Positions 13,511 through 26,060 of a stretch of 64,000 nucleotides of DNA are shown piece by piece. The DNA is taken from contig CM075102.1 in NCBI GenBank assembly GCA_037576195.1, positions 25,044,745-25,108,744 of the forward strand. The letters are read 5' to 3'. The position numbers and the translations under genes were made by a program. The first letter of the stretch is position 1; each line of letters starts with the position of its first letter. Source of the stretch: Phytoseiulus persimilis (taxonomy: Eukaryota > Arthropoda > Arachnida > Mesostigmata > Phytoseiidae). Under the pieces are notes generated by a model. It was not told where the DNA came from, ran no database searches, and saw only the letters and a program-made list of their open reading frames with translations.

Positions 13511-16500
13511 GCGTGATGGCTCGGACCGATTCGCGGCTCACCTTCACTCACGTTCTTATGTTTTGCATAATTTTGAGCAATCGATACGCGACGAATCATT
13601 AGCAATATTCAGGGCCAACGCCCGACGATATATAACTCCTGAAAACCAGCGCTTGTTTGGATCGCGTGCGTGGATTTCGGTCTTCGTCTCCAAGAAGGCC
13701 CTCCGATCTCCCTCTGCCTCGTCCGGGCAGGATTTAGCGGTCTTTCTTCATCTTGTGAACCTTCTGCTTGCCTGATCCTAGTTCTCAGGTCGGAGACTTC
13801 TTTAAATACGGGTGTTCGCATAAGATGCTCCAAGTTGTTCCGGAGGTAGCACAGGTAGTGAATGGGAAGACGGGACATCTCGCAAGGTAAAATCATTCTC
13901 GCAACGCGAGGTCATTGAGCAGCAACAGAACTTGCTTCAAATCCAGTCTTCACATCCCGTCAAGAAATGTGCTCAGCCTCGAACTAATTCTACAGAAATA
14001 GCGCGTTGGGAGACTCCTCACTATATTCCTGGGGCCTCGCGCGATAATGAACTCCATTTGGAATCCTTTCGATCTGATCATTCGGCATGATTTGCAGCTG
14101 AATGAGACGTCAACTCCACGCCAAATCAAGATTATTTCCGCGTGGCTCTAAACCCTCTGGATTGAGGAACCATTCACAAGGTCAGGCTCCGATGCACGGA
14201 CCCCCTCTGTAAAGGGGAATTTTTTGCGATGGAATGAGAATGGGCTTGATTCGGCTTCCAGACGTTCAACGCTCTATGCGTAACACTGCATCCGAGGTGT
14301 AATGGGTATTCCGAGTATATTATGAACGGCGGGTTGTGACGGCGGGCATCACAGCCCGCTGTGACGATTTCGACGCAAACTTGGGCGGCAGGGCAAGCGA
14401 AAGGCACAGATCATCATCAGGAACGGAGCCGCTTCGAGATCTCCTCCATCACGTGTCCTGGAAGTCTGCGACGCCTCAAATTTCCCGCGAAGGATCTTCT
14501 ACGAGTTCACCTACGATTGAATCTGTATTTTTCTTCACGTACCATCTGATATAGACGAGTTTGTACAGTATGTATTTTGTTCGACGTCATCTATCTATAT
14601 TCATAAAAATCCAAGCTCTGTTCGTTTGTTTATTGTCCTCAATGAACTTCTCCGGTTTCGGTCGGATCAACGTGGAACCTACGGCATGTTGTAGGGCGGT
14701 TCACAAGGGAGGACGTCGTCAAAAAAAAATTAGCCGAAGAAGGCGAAAATTGGCTATAGTCGAGGCTGCGCTGATAGTTTTTTCGCTACGCGGCAAATTC
14801 ATCGTGAGGTTAATTCCCATTTGGCTTCCTCCGGGCAGCGTCGGCCAAGAACCAACAGTTTGTCTCATCGAGTGTCTGCCTTCCACACAATTCTGTTTGT
14901 GATAGTAACAATACCAGTCCTTGATTCGATTGAGCAGAGGATTGATGGACAAATTTGATTGACTTCAAATGATCCTCGTGGTAAGCTATGAGGTAGCCGG
15001 TTCATCTTGTCGGAACAGGAATGCTCCGTTCATGGAATGAGTTGACGACAGCTAGCAACAGTCACTCGGGAAGAAGGCTGCTCCGCTCCATTGACTAATG
15101 GTCTCATTCCTTGGGAACGCCTCCATGCTCTACTCGCTCCCCCCTCCCCGTTGTGGACAGTATATTACGATCTCCCAAATCTTCACAACATGAGAGGACG
15201 AACGTGAACCCAGGACGACAATCCATCCACTTGTTCAGCGGTTCGGCCTCGTTGCGGCTCGAATCAGGAACGAATTTGTTCAAGAGCGACGCAAACGGAG
15301 AGCGGGACACAATGTTCCTACCTCTCCCACCGGCTGAATGACTTGCTCGAAGCTGCTCAGACGAAAAATGTCCGATGTCGTTCTAACCTCCTCAGCGGAA
15401 CATCTTGCGTGCACGAGAAATCTTTGCAACGTAGTTCACTTCTTGTGGCGAAGAGTAATGGGACTCTTGCCAATTTGGTCCCCGTTTCGTTTTATGGCCC
15501 CGAGAGAAGCCGAAGGAGAATGAGGAAAAAAGTCAAATTATGTCTTCGAAGGAGACCTTTTTCCTCGTATCCTTTATCTCGGCCTTCGTGATCTCGGGGT
15601 CTGCTCCATTTTTTTTCTTATTTTCTCCGTCTCCACGGTTGGCCAGGGCACTCCGACCGGAGACGCCGACGTCTCCGGTTCACGCTCGGAGTGACTTCAG
15701 TCCGAAGCACGCTCCAGTAAAGTGAAGACCGAGCGTCTCCTCACTGATGCCATCAATCATCGATGTTTGCGAAATTCTTTCTGCTCCAGAGCGCCTACTG
15801 CAGCTGCTCGGGTCCTCGAGCCCCGACTACGAAAGCACAACTTGATAGTCTTCGAATTACGGCTCCTGTCCGTCCACGACCGAAATAGAACCTCCTCGTC
15901 TTCTGCTTTCGCTCTCAATTGTTAAGGGTCAACAAAAACAAGACTCCGACGGTGATCCTTTCTTGGAGCGGATCAAGGCGGAGAAATGATGCTGCAGCCC
16001 CTCGCCCTCCTCTAGTTTGGTGCCACATGTTTTCGGCAAGTATGAGTTCGGAACCCATTTTCGGTTTGGAGCAGTAGCGTACGCAAAATGAGGCTGGCAA
16101 GGCTACACCCCTCCCCAAGTCTCGAGGCTCATACGATCCAAGTCGAGTCTTCTAGTTGGTTACCGATCCCCCACCTGCTCTTCGAGCCCCTAGGGATCGT
16201 ATGGTAGATACATTTAAGATGGCTGTCCTCTATAATGAAAGTTACTGATCTGAATCATCCTGCAGGCTCAGTCGAGACCCTTGCAGCCGTGCAGTGGTGC
16301 AAAGTAGAAGTGAGAGGATATTGACCGGGCCAAATTCAACGGAATCCTCTACGTGCTCCCTGCGGAGCGATGTTGAGAATGAATCGCTCTGCGAATGCCA
16401 ATTGATCATTGCTATCTTTGTCACAGAACGTTCCGCAGCGTCCTACTACCTTCTGTCAATCGAGCCGCACCGGATGTGTTCGGTGCACTCGATGCGGTCG

Positions 16501-16560
16501 AAACTGTGGCGGCGGTACTGAAGACTTCAAGACGGACTCTGCGAGCGAGGCTGGGCCAAA
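13511..16560. other. No recognisable gene
   Basis: Short frames only. A minus frame at 13,609-13,896 starts with a segment resembling the start of the LINE frame near 27,380 (both contain 'EM-RL' after a hydrophobic Pro residue pair), suggesting distant LINE debris, but this is not secure. Otherwise nothing is identified. Confidence 0.4.
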
Positions 16561-16715
16561 ATGCTAGGAATCACCTCCCCGGACCCAGAAAGACATGGTC
16601 AAATCGATCCAGGAACCACCTCGCCATACCAAGAGCAGCTTGGTCAGATTGATCCCGGAATCACTCTCTCAGACCCAGAAAAGTATGGTCTGGTTGCTCC
16701 CGTAATCACCTTCAT
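16561..16715 (+). repeat. Short array of 45-bp repeats (first locus)
   Basis: About three imperfect copies of a 45-bp unit lie in tandem. On the plus strand they stay in one open frame (16,561-16,845) and encode 15-residue repeats of the type GIT-PDPEKYGQIDP. The same unit forms a longer array at 23,095-23,615. Whether it is ever translated is unknown. Confidence 0.7.
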
Positions 16716-18834
16716 ATATGGAGGTGGGATACTTGGAGGGTGGATATCGGTCCCTTTCCAAGAAAAACCTTCGTTCCGGGTATGGAAACGCATCGATAGC
16801 CTGAAAAGAGTTGAATCAAATCTCCGCAAACAAACTTCAGAGTAGAACTGTAGGCTCAGCAGAGACAACATTGAACGATATGGTATCTCAGGAATCCGAG
16901 ACGAAGCGAAGATGAGGCGATGCCTTGATCCCCGGCAGCGAGATCTCAGTGTTTACTCAGGGCTACTTGCGCCGCAGTCTAGATCACTCGATCCCCTATC
17001 TTGCTGTTTATTTATTTTTCTGTCGGTCCATTTCCGTCGTCTGGGTGCTGCAATCAGAAACAGACGGAAATAGGTTCAGGAGTTCATACAGAGGCAGATT
17101 TCCCGTCGTCATCCGAGCTCTGAAGCACTAATACATATAGGCGATCGTCCACGTGGATTGATCCCTGATACCAAATCATCGGCACTCGAACTTGTAGTGG
17201 TCCGAGATTTCGCAAGCGACCACGCGGGAGTAATTGGAGTATCTCCTGCCAACAGTTTCTCGGAGATTTTCCGAAAAACAAGAGTTCAGCAGACACTGCA
17301 GCGTAATCACGCACGTCAGTCGATCGGCGTTCGGAGCCAGTGCTTCAGGCAACCTTAACTCCTCTGCTTTTCCACGATGAGTTATCGACTCCGCAGACGT
17401 CTCCTTCCAGGATGTAGGAGACTGAGTGCGGCACTGGCGCGTTCTACACGCGCTTAGATTCGCGGATTGAGTTCGCATTCGTGAATTTTCGTCGCTCAAT
17501 AATGGAAATGGCTTCAGTTTCGGCAGCGATGAGGTTCGGGAGCGAACTTCCGAGCTGGGTTCACTGGGATATGGCGAGAAGCGAAAATATTTCGAGGACA
17601 GTGCAATTCCGCCATAGTTCCTGCCCGATAACTTCTCATCTGATTAGCGTGAGTTGATGCTCGGAGGCGGCACGGAACGTGAAACTTCATCAGATCGGAT
17701 TCGCCGGGGCTGCGTTCGACGCGCAGAAGAAAGCCGGTCACTAGCCAAAGAAAAAACGATTGAAGCTATCTCGACTCTTCGAAAAGGCGAGGGAACGTTT
17801 GCACCCTTCTTTCAAGGCCCTGCTCGTTGGCCGATCTCGTTTTCCTAGCACTTCCTCTCGTACATCCTCTGTGAGACGGAATTGAAGTTATTGATCTCCC
17901 TAGGTGGAAAGTATTCAGGAATGGCCGAATCATCAGATCCCGGGTTGATCTGACGATTTCAGATTGTCACCGGAAACCACCCTCATCCATTGTGCGTCGG
18001 TTATTCCTCAAAACTTGCGATAATTATGGATTAATACGCTGTGATCGGAATGGCGTATATAGAAGTTTCGCCCATTTTTCTGCTCATTTTGAAGGCCATA
18101 CGTACAGAGTCGAGAAAAAGAGTCGGTATGAGACTGACGTTGAGGTCGGCTGCTTGGCATGGAAATTCCAATCATGCTCGTGTGCGAACTTGCCGGTTGG
18201 ACCTCTTAGAATGGTCAGGGATAAAACTTGCAAGCCTCTGAGCTCGGAGCAGTACCAGCCTCCGGGGCTCAAGTAGCGCGCTACGAGAACGGCTCGGAAC
18301 GAGGTCGATGATCGAAAGGAAGTTTGGGCGGCGACTCAATGAGCTACGGGCGACAAATGCATAAGGTGACCGCCGACGGTGCAAGACCCCTGCAGCCGGC
18401 CCCCATTTTCGGGAAGTGTGTCGGTTCCGGCATTTCTTCATAGCAGATAATTCCTGTGTTCAGGAGGGAATCTCTTTACCTCCAGTGTATGGCAGGCATG
18501 AGCAACGCTCGCTATCACGTAAAGTCTGCTTTGAAGCAGAAGAAGAACGAACGTCGGCGGAGGCCTATTGATCACCAGCGGCGCGACAGGAGTCATGAGC
18601 GGTTAGAACACGAAATGTTTACTGAGAACTTCGCCATAGTAATATGCTCGCTGCATTTCCGATCCCAATTCGAGTACCATCGAGCGAGGCGAGGTAGCCT
18701 GCGATCAGCCATGTTCCGATGACACCAGGAGTTGTCCGGATTTCGCTCCATGAGCCACGAAAATTTCAGCCCACGTTCGTTCGGTGCTACGATGAGAATC
18801 GTCCTCTGGCGAGTCCCAGACTGATCAGAGAGTA
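16716..18834. other. No recognisable gene
   Basis: Scattered frames of 60-107 codons with no recognisable domain. A Lys/Arg-rich plus frame at 18,456-18,722 has no known motif. No repeat structure noticed. Confidence 0.45.
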
Positions 18835-19610
18835 TACATGGCTGCAAGGGTTCAACAACACGGTAGAGCGCCGGAGGGACAGGCTCGTCGTATGAATGAA
18901 TGACTAGAGAAGCTTTGTCAGGGGGATGCTAAATATCCCCTTTAGCTAGCCTCCCGCTACACTAAACATTTCACTCGCTATCGGTGTTCGATCCCTGCTA
19001 GATGATGAGGTGGGGAGCAGCCAACACATCTACAAAAGTCTCCTGCAGCGATACGCTTTTGTTGTCCCCACAAAGCTCTCCCCAGGGCTGACTTTTAGCT
19101 ACATTTTGAACAAACTCCCGTGCCGAAATCGTATAGAGCGTTGCATGCGGGTTCGCTACGGGCCATCCTGCGTGGTCCTCGGAACAGGAGATCTTTGGAC
19201 GTTGGAAATCTCCCCGTCAGTTGATGCTGTGAACGCCCATTCGGATGCGGAGGGAACAGTCCTGCCGGTTCGCTCTCAAGATCTCCGTATATCTCACATT
19301 AACGTCGAGGTGTTGAATCCGTTCCCGACGTGACATGCTGTGTCACCGGTTGTCTGAATCGAGAAAGAGAACGGTGGCTTGGGTCAAGTTCCATGCTGGA
19401 TAATTGAAAATAAACATTCGTAGACGTCTAGACATCTTTACTCAGCATCCGGACTCACTGAGCCGCTCTGCGAACTCTCATCGACAAGCTTCACGGGATG
19501 TCAATGAATTGGGTTTCCAGCTGGGTCCGCCTGTGATTCCCGGATCCAGGCTTCCGTCCACAAAGCACAAGCTTCGTAAAATTTCTCACGGGAGACAGGG
19601 ATGTATTTAG
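18835..19610 (+). pseudogene. Possible degenerate LINE-like coding debris
   Basis: Around 18,840-18,910 the plus strand encodes 'LQGFNNTVERRRDRL', which looks like a LINE C-terminal string. The following frames (19,010-19,333 and 19,404-19,610) read like broken reverse-transcriptase-associated sequence but have no catalytic motif. Several stops interrupt them. Old LINE debris or chance; low confidence. Confidence 0.22.
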
Positions 19611-21273
19611 CATGCTCGAACTCTATGTTCAACGCTCGGGAAACTCGGGAGTTCCGCTCTGAGTAGAAGTTGAATCTCACATGAGTCGTGCGGCGAAGCG
19701 ATATTGAACATTCGGAAATGAGAAGTGATCTCATACCGCAAAGCCATCGACTTCTCTGGCTCATCCGGACCATGAAGCCGGTCAAGTAATCCTCGAAACG
19801 AAGATTCATCAATTTTACGAAGTACTTCGCGTTTGGGAATTCTCGGTAGCCATCGCGAGCTGTATGAGCCTCCCAGTTGCTCTTTTGAAACTTCGAAATC
19901 CGTCGTATCCATAATTTTCGAAATTCGAACCAGGATAAAGCAAACCAATCTCATCTCGGTCGCCTGCGCGCCGCTTATCAGATCACAGGAGTCCCGCCGT
20001 CCAGCTCCATGCTAAAATTGAACATCCATTTTTAAATGAAGATTGTTTCCAGTATTGGGTTCCAGCATCAGGAGGAGATCTCACTGATAGGTTTCTTCGG
20101 AAGACGATTCCGAATGTTTTCGATGCAAAAGCTCTTGGACGGCGCAAACCAGTCATCAGTTGCGAATGGTCATAATCTTCGGCTGACATCTTGTCGGAAT
20201 TTCGGATGAAGGCTTCTTTACTTGGTGAAGGTCTCTGTGTGTGCACAACGCTCGCTCGCTCGCGCACTTTGATTCTCATGCTTTTCTCTGGCTGCTCCTC
20301 TCCTTTGAACATAAACAGACAATCAATTGTGTAAGAAACGCGCGGTTGACCCTCCCAACAACGAATGGACTACAGCGGGGCGCGTCGTTGAGAAACACCG
20401 TCCGACGACGGATCGACTATAGCCTGACTTTACTTGCTGGCTGGTCCGAGGCGCCGTCGGTTTGTCAGCCGGTCAGCTGTCTGCCCGGTTCTTTTCTTTC
20501 TCTTGCCGCGACGTGACTTTTGACCGTTGAGGCCCGATAGCGGTTTGCATCCGGCCGATCTGGGCCCAGCCAAGACCTTGATCTCCCCTAAATCGCTCGT
20601 TTCTGTTCGTTCGTCGGAGAACTTTCCAGATTATTGATTTTTTCATCGCCTCCACCCTCGTCATTGCTGTTTTAAATCTAACGATCGCCGTTGAAAGTGT
20701 TCTCGTTGTTGACAACAGTGCTTGCCGCAGTTCAGAAACGACAGCTCAAATCTGACCGTTTTCACACCATTGTTTCGCTTTGGGTTGTCTCACAGCTCAG
20801 CGTCACTCAGCTTTTCCCAGTTTACGAAACAGACGAACCCACGGCCTGGCAAGTATCAGTATCGTGTTCCCCACGAAATCCCAAGAGGTGGGAATCGCAT
20901 CGCTTGGCTGAATATTTCGACGGACCCTGATGCGAGCGGTCAAGCCATTTCTCAGTCAACATTCGAGACAGGGATCACTTCAGCTTGACAGACGATATGA
21001 ACATGCTTGATTGAACAAGTTTTCGTGAACCGTTGCATTCTGCACAGATTGATTTTGGCACTCGCCGTCTGTTCGAAATCGGAATGGATGGCACGCAACA
21101 CAATTCTTCACAAGAAACTCCCCTAGTTCTTGTTGCTGAATCAAGTTCGCACGTGTGAACGATTTTGATGCGATTCACCGAAGGGGAAGGGTCAGCTTGT
21201 CAAAACCTCTGTGGAAGGAGGTGGCCGCGGATCAGTGAACGGTTCGACCTTGGGTCGCCCTCCCCCGAATGTG
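19611..21273. other. No recognisable gene
   Basis: Minus frames at 19,607-19,954 and 19,983-20,312 are open for about 110 codons each but show no domain. The rest up to the TATA box of the next gene holds nothing identified. Confidence 0.4.
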
Positions 21274-21281
21274 CTATAAGG
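21274..21281 (+). promoter_or_regulatory. TATA box of the glycine-rich gene
   Basis: CTATAAGG lies 40-47 bp upstream of the predicted start ATG at 21,321. An initiator-like ACAGTTT about 30 bp downstream of the box would place transcription start near 21,307. That makes the ATG at 21,321 the first in the mRNA and leaves the in-frame ATGs at 21,291 and 21,294 outside it. Confidence 0.6.
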
Positions 21282-21320
21282 ACCCGCGTCATGATGCCGC
21301 TGGAGAACAGTTTCATCGCC

Positions 21321-22255
21321 ATGCGATTCCTAGTAAGTTCAGGAGCTCGGTCGTTCCAGCTGATTAGATAGATCACATCAATAAGTATTGTATTTTGCCT
21401 CCGAGGCTGTCGATTTCTCCATTGACATCGAAGTGGCGATACCGGTGCTGTTCCGGGCCTGATCTCGCAGCTCCGGCTCGCATCGTAAAGTTCCCTCCCA
21501 GAGTCTGAGCACAGAGAAAGTGTTGTCTGACCGTGACTGTTCGCAGCATCGGAAAGCTCGAGTTTCGTCTACACCTCCGTCCCATGGATAATGTTTCAGG
21601 TAATCTTGTCAGTTCTGCTCGGCGCCGTCTATTGCGGTGGAGGCGGTGGTTGGTCCGGGAGCGGTGGCGGTGGTGGTGGTTGGTCCGGAGGAGGTGGCGG
21701 CGGCGACGGAGGAACATACCTCATTAAAGAAATCGGTGGTGGAGCTCACAGTGGAGGCGGAGGAGGTGAGATGAACCTTTTGTGCGTTAAAAAAAATCGA
21801 TCAGGTCACCGAGTAATGGGAACTTGTCATCCAAAATGTGATGCTGACAATGTCCTTACGTCTTAGGCGGTCACGGTGGCTGGTCGGGAGGTGGTGGCAG
21901 CAAAGGGGAGACGGTGATCCTAAAAAGCATTCCGAACGAAGGCCATGGCCACTTGAAGAAATCAACGTTCGTCTTCAAGAGCTCTCACGGAGTAGGTAGT
22001 GGGGGTGGTGGCTTCGGTGGAGGATTCGGTGGCGGTCACGGAAAAGGTTTGAAGCATCTTATCTTATCTTATAGGAGCATGGTTATCTATCAGAAATTTC
22101 TCATCCTACCAGTGAAGACTCCCGAGTATTCTCGCGAGTGAACTCGCGTTGCTTTGGCGAAATTCGTAACAGTGCAAACGATTCCAGGAGGCGGAAAAAA
22201 GTACATCATCACGAAGATCAAAGGAGGCGGCGGTTGGTCTAAGGGTGGATGGTGA
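21321..22255 (+). CDS. Secreted glycine-rich protein, 141 aa, four exons
   Basis: Exons are 21,321-21,332, 21,600-21,765, 21,867-22,046 and 22,188-22,255. All introns are GT-AG with good donors (GTAAGT, GTGAGA, GTTTGA), and splicing keeps one frame to the TGA at 22,253. The first exon supplies only Met-Arg-Phe-Leu. Joined to exon 2 it gives a classic signal peptide, MRFLVILSVLLGAVYC, followed at once by Gly-rich sequence. The mature protein has GGGGW and WSGGG blocks alternating with two Gly-poor, Lys/Val/Ile-rich segments (about residues 40-50 and 77-104), and ends GGWSKGGW. Such small secreted Gly/Trp/His-rich proteins are typical of arthropod cuticle, silk or attachment cement; the exact role cannot be told. 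Without exon 1 an alternative ATG at 21,591 would be used, but the spliced signal peptide is far better. Confidence 0.88.
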
Positions 22256-22444
22256 ACGCAGGGTTAGATCCTCAGTGAGGAAGCAGTCTCATCGAATCCT
22301 ACTTATATCGCCATTGTGTAATATTCAGAGAATGACGCTGAGAGTCCCGGAGTCATAACTCTCGGAATGATTCATGATTCGAATGCAAGAAGCTTGTATG
22401 GATAACAGCTTGTAAATACGTGATAATGTATAAACGCAGTCTCG

Positions 22445-22450
22445 AATAAA
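22445..22450 (+). terminator. Poly(A) signal AATAAA
   Basis: An AATAAA hexamer lies 190 bp after the stop codon of the glycine-rich gene, on the same strand, with no other clear candidate between. A suitable 3' end for that transcript. Confidence 0.55.
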
Positions 22451-23094
22451 AAGAGGGGAGATCTGAGAAGAAAAAGTCCCCGTCCTCAGAATCGATACTG
22501 TGATCGAACGAAAAACGACTCGCGAATCCCAGTGCATGGGGCTGCAAACGGGCTACCGCATGCCCATTCATGCCAGGGCCTCCCCAAACTGATCTTCTTT
22601 TCTCAGAAATTCGGAGTGTCCCATATTCGATCAAGCCCCCCCCCAAACTACATACAGGGTGGCATTCTCAAGTCGAGAATTCCCGAGCCCGAATCTGTTA
22701 AGGGTTTAACTTTGTCAATCAATATTTTTTTTTCGCAAATCGCTCGCTCTTTTCCGAAGGATCGAGAATGACCGCCTCGAATGAACCAGACCTCTATGAA
22801 TGACCTCTATTCACCATGGTTTCATTTCGAAGAAATTTCAAGAATTGATGGAGGAATGCTTCCAAGGCCAAAACGTTATCGGGCTTGGAAATTCAATGCC
22901 ATGTTTCTCACCTATGAAACACCAGCCGGCCTTTGGCCGACTGGAATCGGCCGCGCGCGGTCGGACCGCAGTCCGTGGCATCGAAGCGCCCGTCTCTCTC
23001 TTCATTGGACGGCCATCATCCCTGAAAGTATCGTCTCATTCGGTTGCTTGGTACACGTTGTTTTGGTCAGATAGACTAAGCAATCATCTTCTTA
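22451..23094. other. Intergenic; partial copy of a MITE end
   Basis: At about 22,655 the string CAGGGTGGCATTCTCAAGTC resembles the terminus of the MITE at 23,620-24,010 (CAGGGTGGTCATCGTAAGTC). No partner end is nearby, so this is probably a solo or truncated end. Two overlapping plus frames at 22,781-23,165 show no domain. Confidence 0.4.
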
Positions 23095-23615
23095 GAATCC
23101 AAAAAGTATGGTCAGGTCGTTCCTGGAATCACTTTCATAGAGGCCGGAAAGAATTGTTAGAATGACCCCCGGATCAGCTCCGGAGATTCGGGATGGATAG
23201 TCAGATCGACTCCAGAATCACCTCCATGGACCTCGGAAAGTTGGGCGAGTCGATATCGGAATCACCTTTCTCAAACTCAGAAAAGTATGGTCACATCGAT
23301 TTACCCCCGAGAGAATTACCCCCATAGACTACGAAAAGTACGGTAGGATCGATCCCGAGACTACCTCCACCGACCTCGGAAAAAGTGGTCAGATCGACGC
23401 CGTAATCACCCGGGATGGATCCCGGAATCACCCTCCAGACCTGGAAAGTATCGTGAGATTGGTCCGGGAATCACCCCTTCCAGGTTTGGAAAAGTATGAT
23501 CAAGTCAGTCCCGGAATCACTCATCCAGATCCGGAGAAGCATGGTCAGATTGGTCCCAGAATCACCCCTCCAAAATTGGGAAAGTATGGTCAGATTGATC
23601 CCGGAATCACCCTCA
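23095..23615 (+). repeat. Long array of 45-bp repeats (second locus)
   Basis: About eleven diverged copies of a 45-bp unit of the type GATCCCGGAATCACCC...GGAAAAGTATGGTCA lie in tandem. The last copies, about 23,453-23,615, are spaced exactly 45 bp and stay open in one frame, giving 15-residue repeats such as KYGQIDPGIT. Earlier copies carry indels that break the frame. The unit matches the array at 16.6 kb. The array ends precisely where the MITE at 23,620 begins. Confidence 0.75.
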
Positions 23616-24014
23616 TATTCAGGGTGGTCATCGTAAGTCGGGAATTTCCTTACTCTCCCTTCTTTTGCTAATCGATCGGTGGAGAATTATCCGATCCTGG
23701 ATTTTTTTTTCGCGTTCGATAGCTGGGAGGATGGCGCGTCCTTCTTGGTTCTCGATTTCCGTGAATCGGTCGAAAATTTAATTCCGCAAATCGGCTCAAA
23801 CATTGCTTTTTTTTAAAACTTCTCTCAAAAGACCAGTCGCCAGCCGATTTGCGACATTCAGTTTCTTAACGTTTCACGGAAATCGAGAAGGATGCGCCAT
23901 CCGTCCAGCTCTCGGACGCAAAAAAAGTCCAGAATCTGATAATTTTTTCACCGATATATGAGCGAAAGAAGAGAGAGTAAGGATATTGCCGACTCACGAT
24001 GACCACCCTGTATT
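23616..24014. mobile_element. 391-bp MITE with long inverted arms
   Basis: The ends at 23,620 and 24,010 are near-perfect inverted repeats beginning CAGGGTGGTCATCGTAAGTC and CAGGGTGGTCATCGTGAGTC. The arms continue as an imperfect hairpin for about 190 bp each, including the string GATTTCCGTGAA on both sides. It is flanked by TATT at 23,616-23,619 and 24,011-24,014, a possible 4-bp target duplication. No coding capacity. Superfamily not assigned. Confidence 0.75.
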
Positions 24015-25559
24015 CCGGAAGGAGTGCAGCCAAACTGACAGACGAAGCAGATCATATCTGGTGAGGGTACCACGTCTCAATCGAGTGCGCGATCTCAATG
24101 CATGGCCGGGAAGGTGACAAATCGAACGAGAGAGATGACAAGCCGAGTAAGCCCTGTTCAACGCACAGACTGATGATCGCTAAAGCCAACCTTGAGAAGA
24201 ATAAGAAATGTGTGTTCCACTGCGGATATCGCTCGTGAGCCACCAACCGTCACGAGGATCGGCGTACTTCTGCTCATTGGAAGAGTTTGTAAGATAGCAC
24301 CCAGAACCTGTAACATCATAGCCCGCAGCTTTGCTTGAAAATCAAATGGAAATCGATGATGGATACCGAATGGTTCCGTTTCGGAACGATTCCAAGAGTA
24401 CTAGCATTGATGGGTCGCAAGGAAGGGGGGAGACTGTCGCTTTCAGCGTGGAAAGCGGCTCACGAATGATCATTAAGTATAGAGAAGAAAATCCGCGCCC
24501 AAACTGGGAAGCTTGAATTGAGTGGCCGGATGACCAAGAACGGCGAAGAGATGGTTCGGTCGTTCGTTGTTCTTCCACTAATGGAGACCCCGACAGATTC
24601 CAGATTCCGCCGATTCGATGCCTGGGAACGTAGCACAGTATCACTGGGCGCAATGCTTCATCGGAGCACGGAGTGTATCCATCGGAGAGTATCCAAGCAG
24701 TAGGTCGACGACGATGCCGTACGACCAGGGCTTCCTCTTAAGCTAATCAGTTCAAGTCCGCCGAAGTATCCTGGAAACGCTACGGATACTACCGTCGCTT
24801 GCCTGCAGTTCTCAGCTGAGCCGTCGCTCCACTAACACTTGAAGATTGTTATCGACTGGTCTGTATTCAATCGCTCAGTCCCTGATGAAAATGTTCCAGA
24901 CTCTCCCGATGACAATATTGAGATTTTCTTTGCGGATGAAACATCGACTTCCCAGTTGATCCACACCAGGAAGCGAACGATGATAGAGAAGGAGGGCCAG
25001 TGTTTCGACATCACAGCGTGTGGCACCGTACACAGGAGAGCCTCATTCTCGACGAGCACGCAGAGGAGCTCTCATTCACCTCCACATATTTCATAGTCCC
25101 TCGTTAGATCATATAGATCGACCGAGAAGTATGCGTTCTACTGATTCCATGATTATGTCAGAAATCAGTAGGAGTGATCGCCGCGGAGTAACACCGGAAA
25201 TTGAACCCCAGACGGCTACGAAGAAGATTCGAATCAGGGTCCGAGACGCGAGACATAGCAAGCATACCTAGGTAGATGTATCGACACAGAATATGCATCG
25301 ATCCCTTCGCTCAACGGAAAATATAACTCGCGACATGATTGGAGATCCCGACTCCGCAGAATGACTGAGCGACACCAAGCGAGCGTTTTTGAAAGCGACT
25401 TCATACTCTGTTGGGTTCTGGGCTGCTCCGCCAGACAGGATCGATAACCAGACACGCCAGCACCCGAAACAATTATAAAAAAACACGGTACAGGGAACTA
25501 GCGACCCCACACGCCGCCTCCTGTGAACAAGGGTCGCATCTTCATTCTGAGCCTCTCTT
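24015..25559. other. No recognisable gene
   Basis: Several 60-119 codon frames on both strands overlap one another. The minus frame 25,268-25,627 probably continues from the hAT remnant listed next. No other feature is identified. Confidence 0.4.
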
Positions 25560-25740
25560 GAAGTCGGAAGAAGGGTAGCGAAGGAGACGACGATTTCATG
25601 CAGCCTTTCTTGACCCAAGATGATCATGACTCATGATCCGCTTCAATTCACTAAAAGATCTCTCACAGTTGGCCATTGTAACGGCGATAGTCAGGAGAAT
25701 TCGTGTGGCAAATGCACGCCCAGAAACACGCGCTCGTCAC
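25560..25740 (-). pseudogene. hAT transposase C-terminal (dimerisation) fragment
   Basis: On the minus strand about 25,640-25,690 reads TIAVTMANCERSFSELKRI. This matches the start of the hAT C-terminal dimerisation region, in which '(A/C)ERSFSxLKxIK' is diagnostic. After one frame change it continues as LGQERLHEIVVSFATL, matching the usual 'M-QERL--LA-LSIE' segment. The fragment is broken by a frameshift and no other part of a transposase is recognisable next to it. Confidence 0.6.
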
Positions 25741-26060
25741 CGTCTTAAACTATGAAGCCGAGGGGTTTCACCGGGATCCTCTCTCGTGCATGCTCCCTGG
25801 CACGAGCGAATATTTCACAGTAATTTATCTCACCGTGTAGCCTCTTCGATGTATCGAACTTGGACTCCGATTCTGCGCCCGCTCTCTGAGTTGCGATTCT
25901 GTTCTTGATTCGGATTGAATTCCGAATGCCCTCAGCTTCGCGAACCCAAGAGAGAAAGAGGTGCAAGTCCGAATCGGTGCCCTTCTCAGCCTCCGGAGCA
26001 TCCGAATTCTCATTGAGACGCTTTTCGATTTTTCATTCAAAGAGATCGACGGTACTACTC

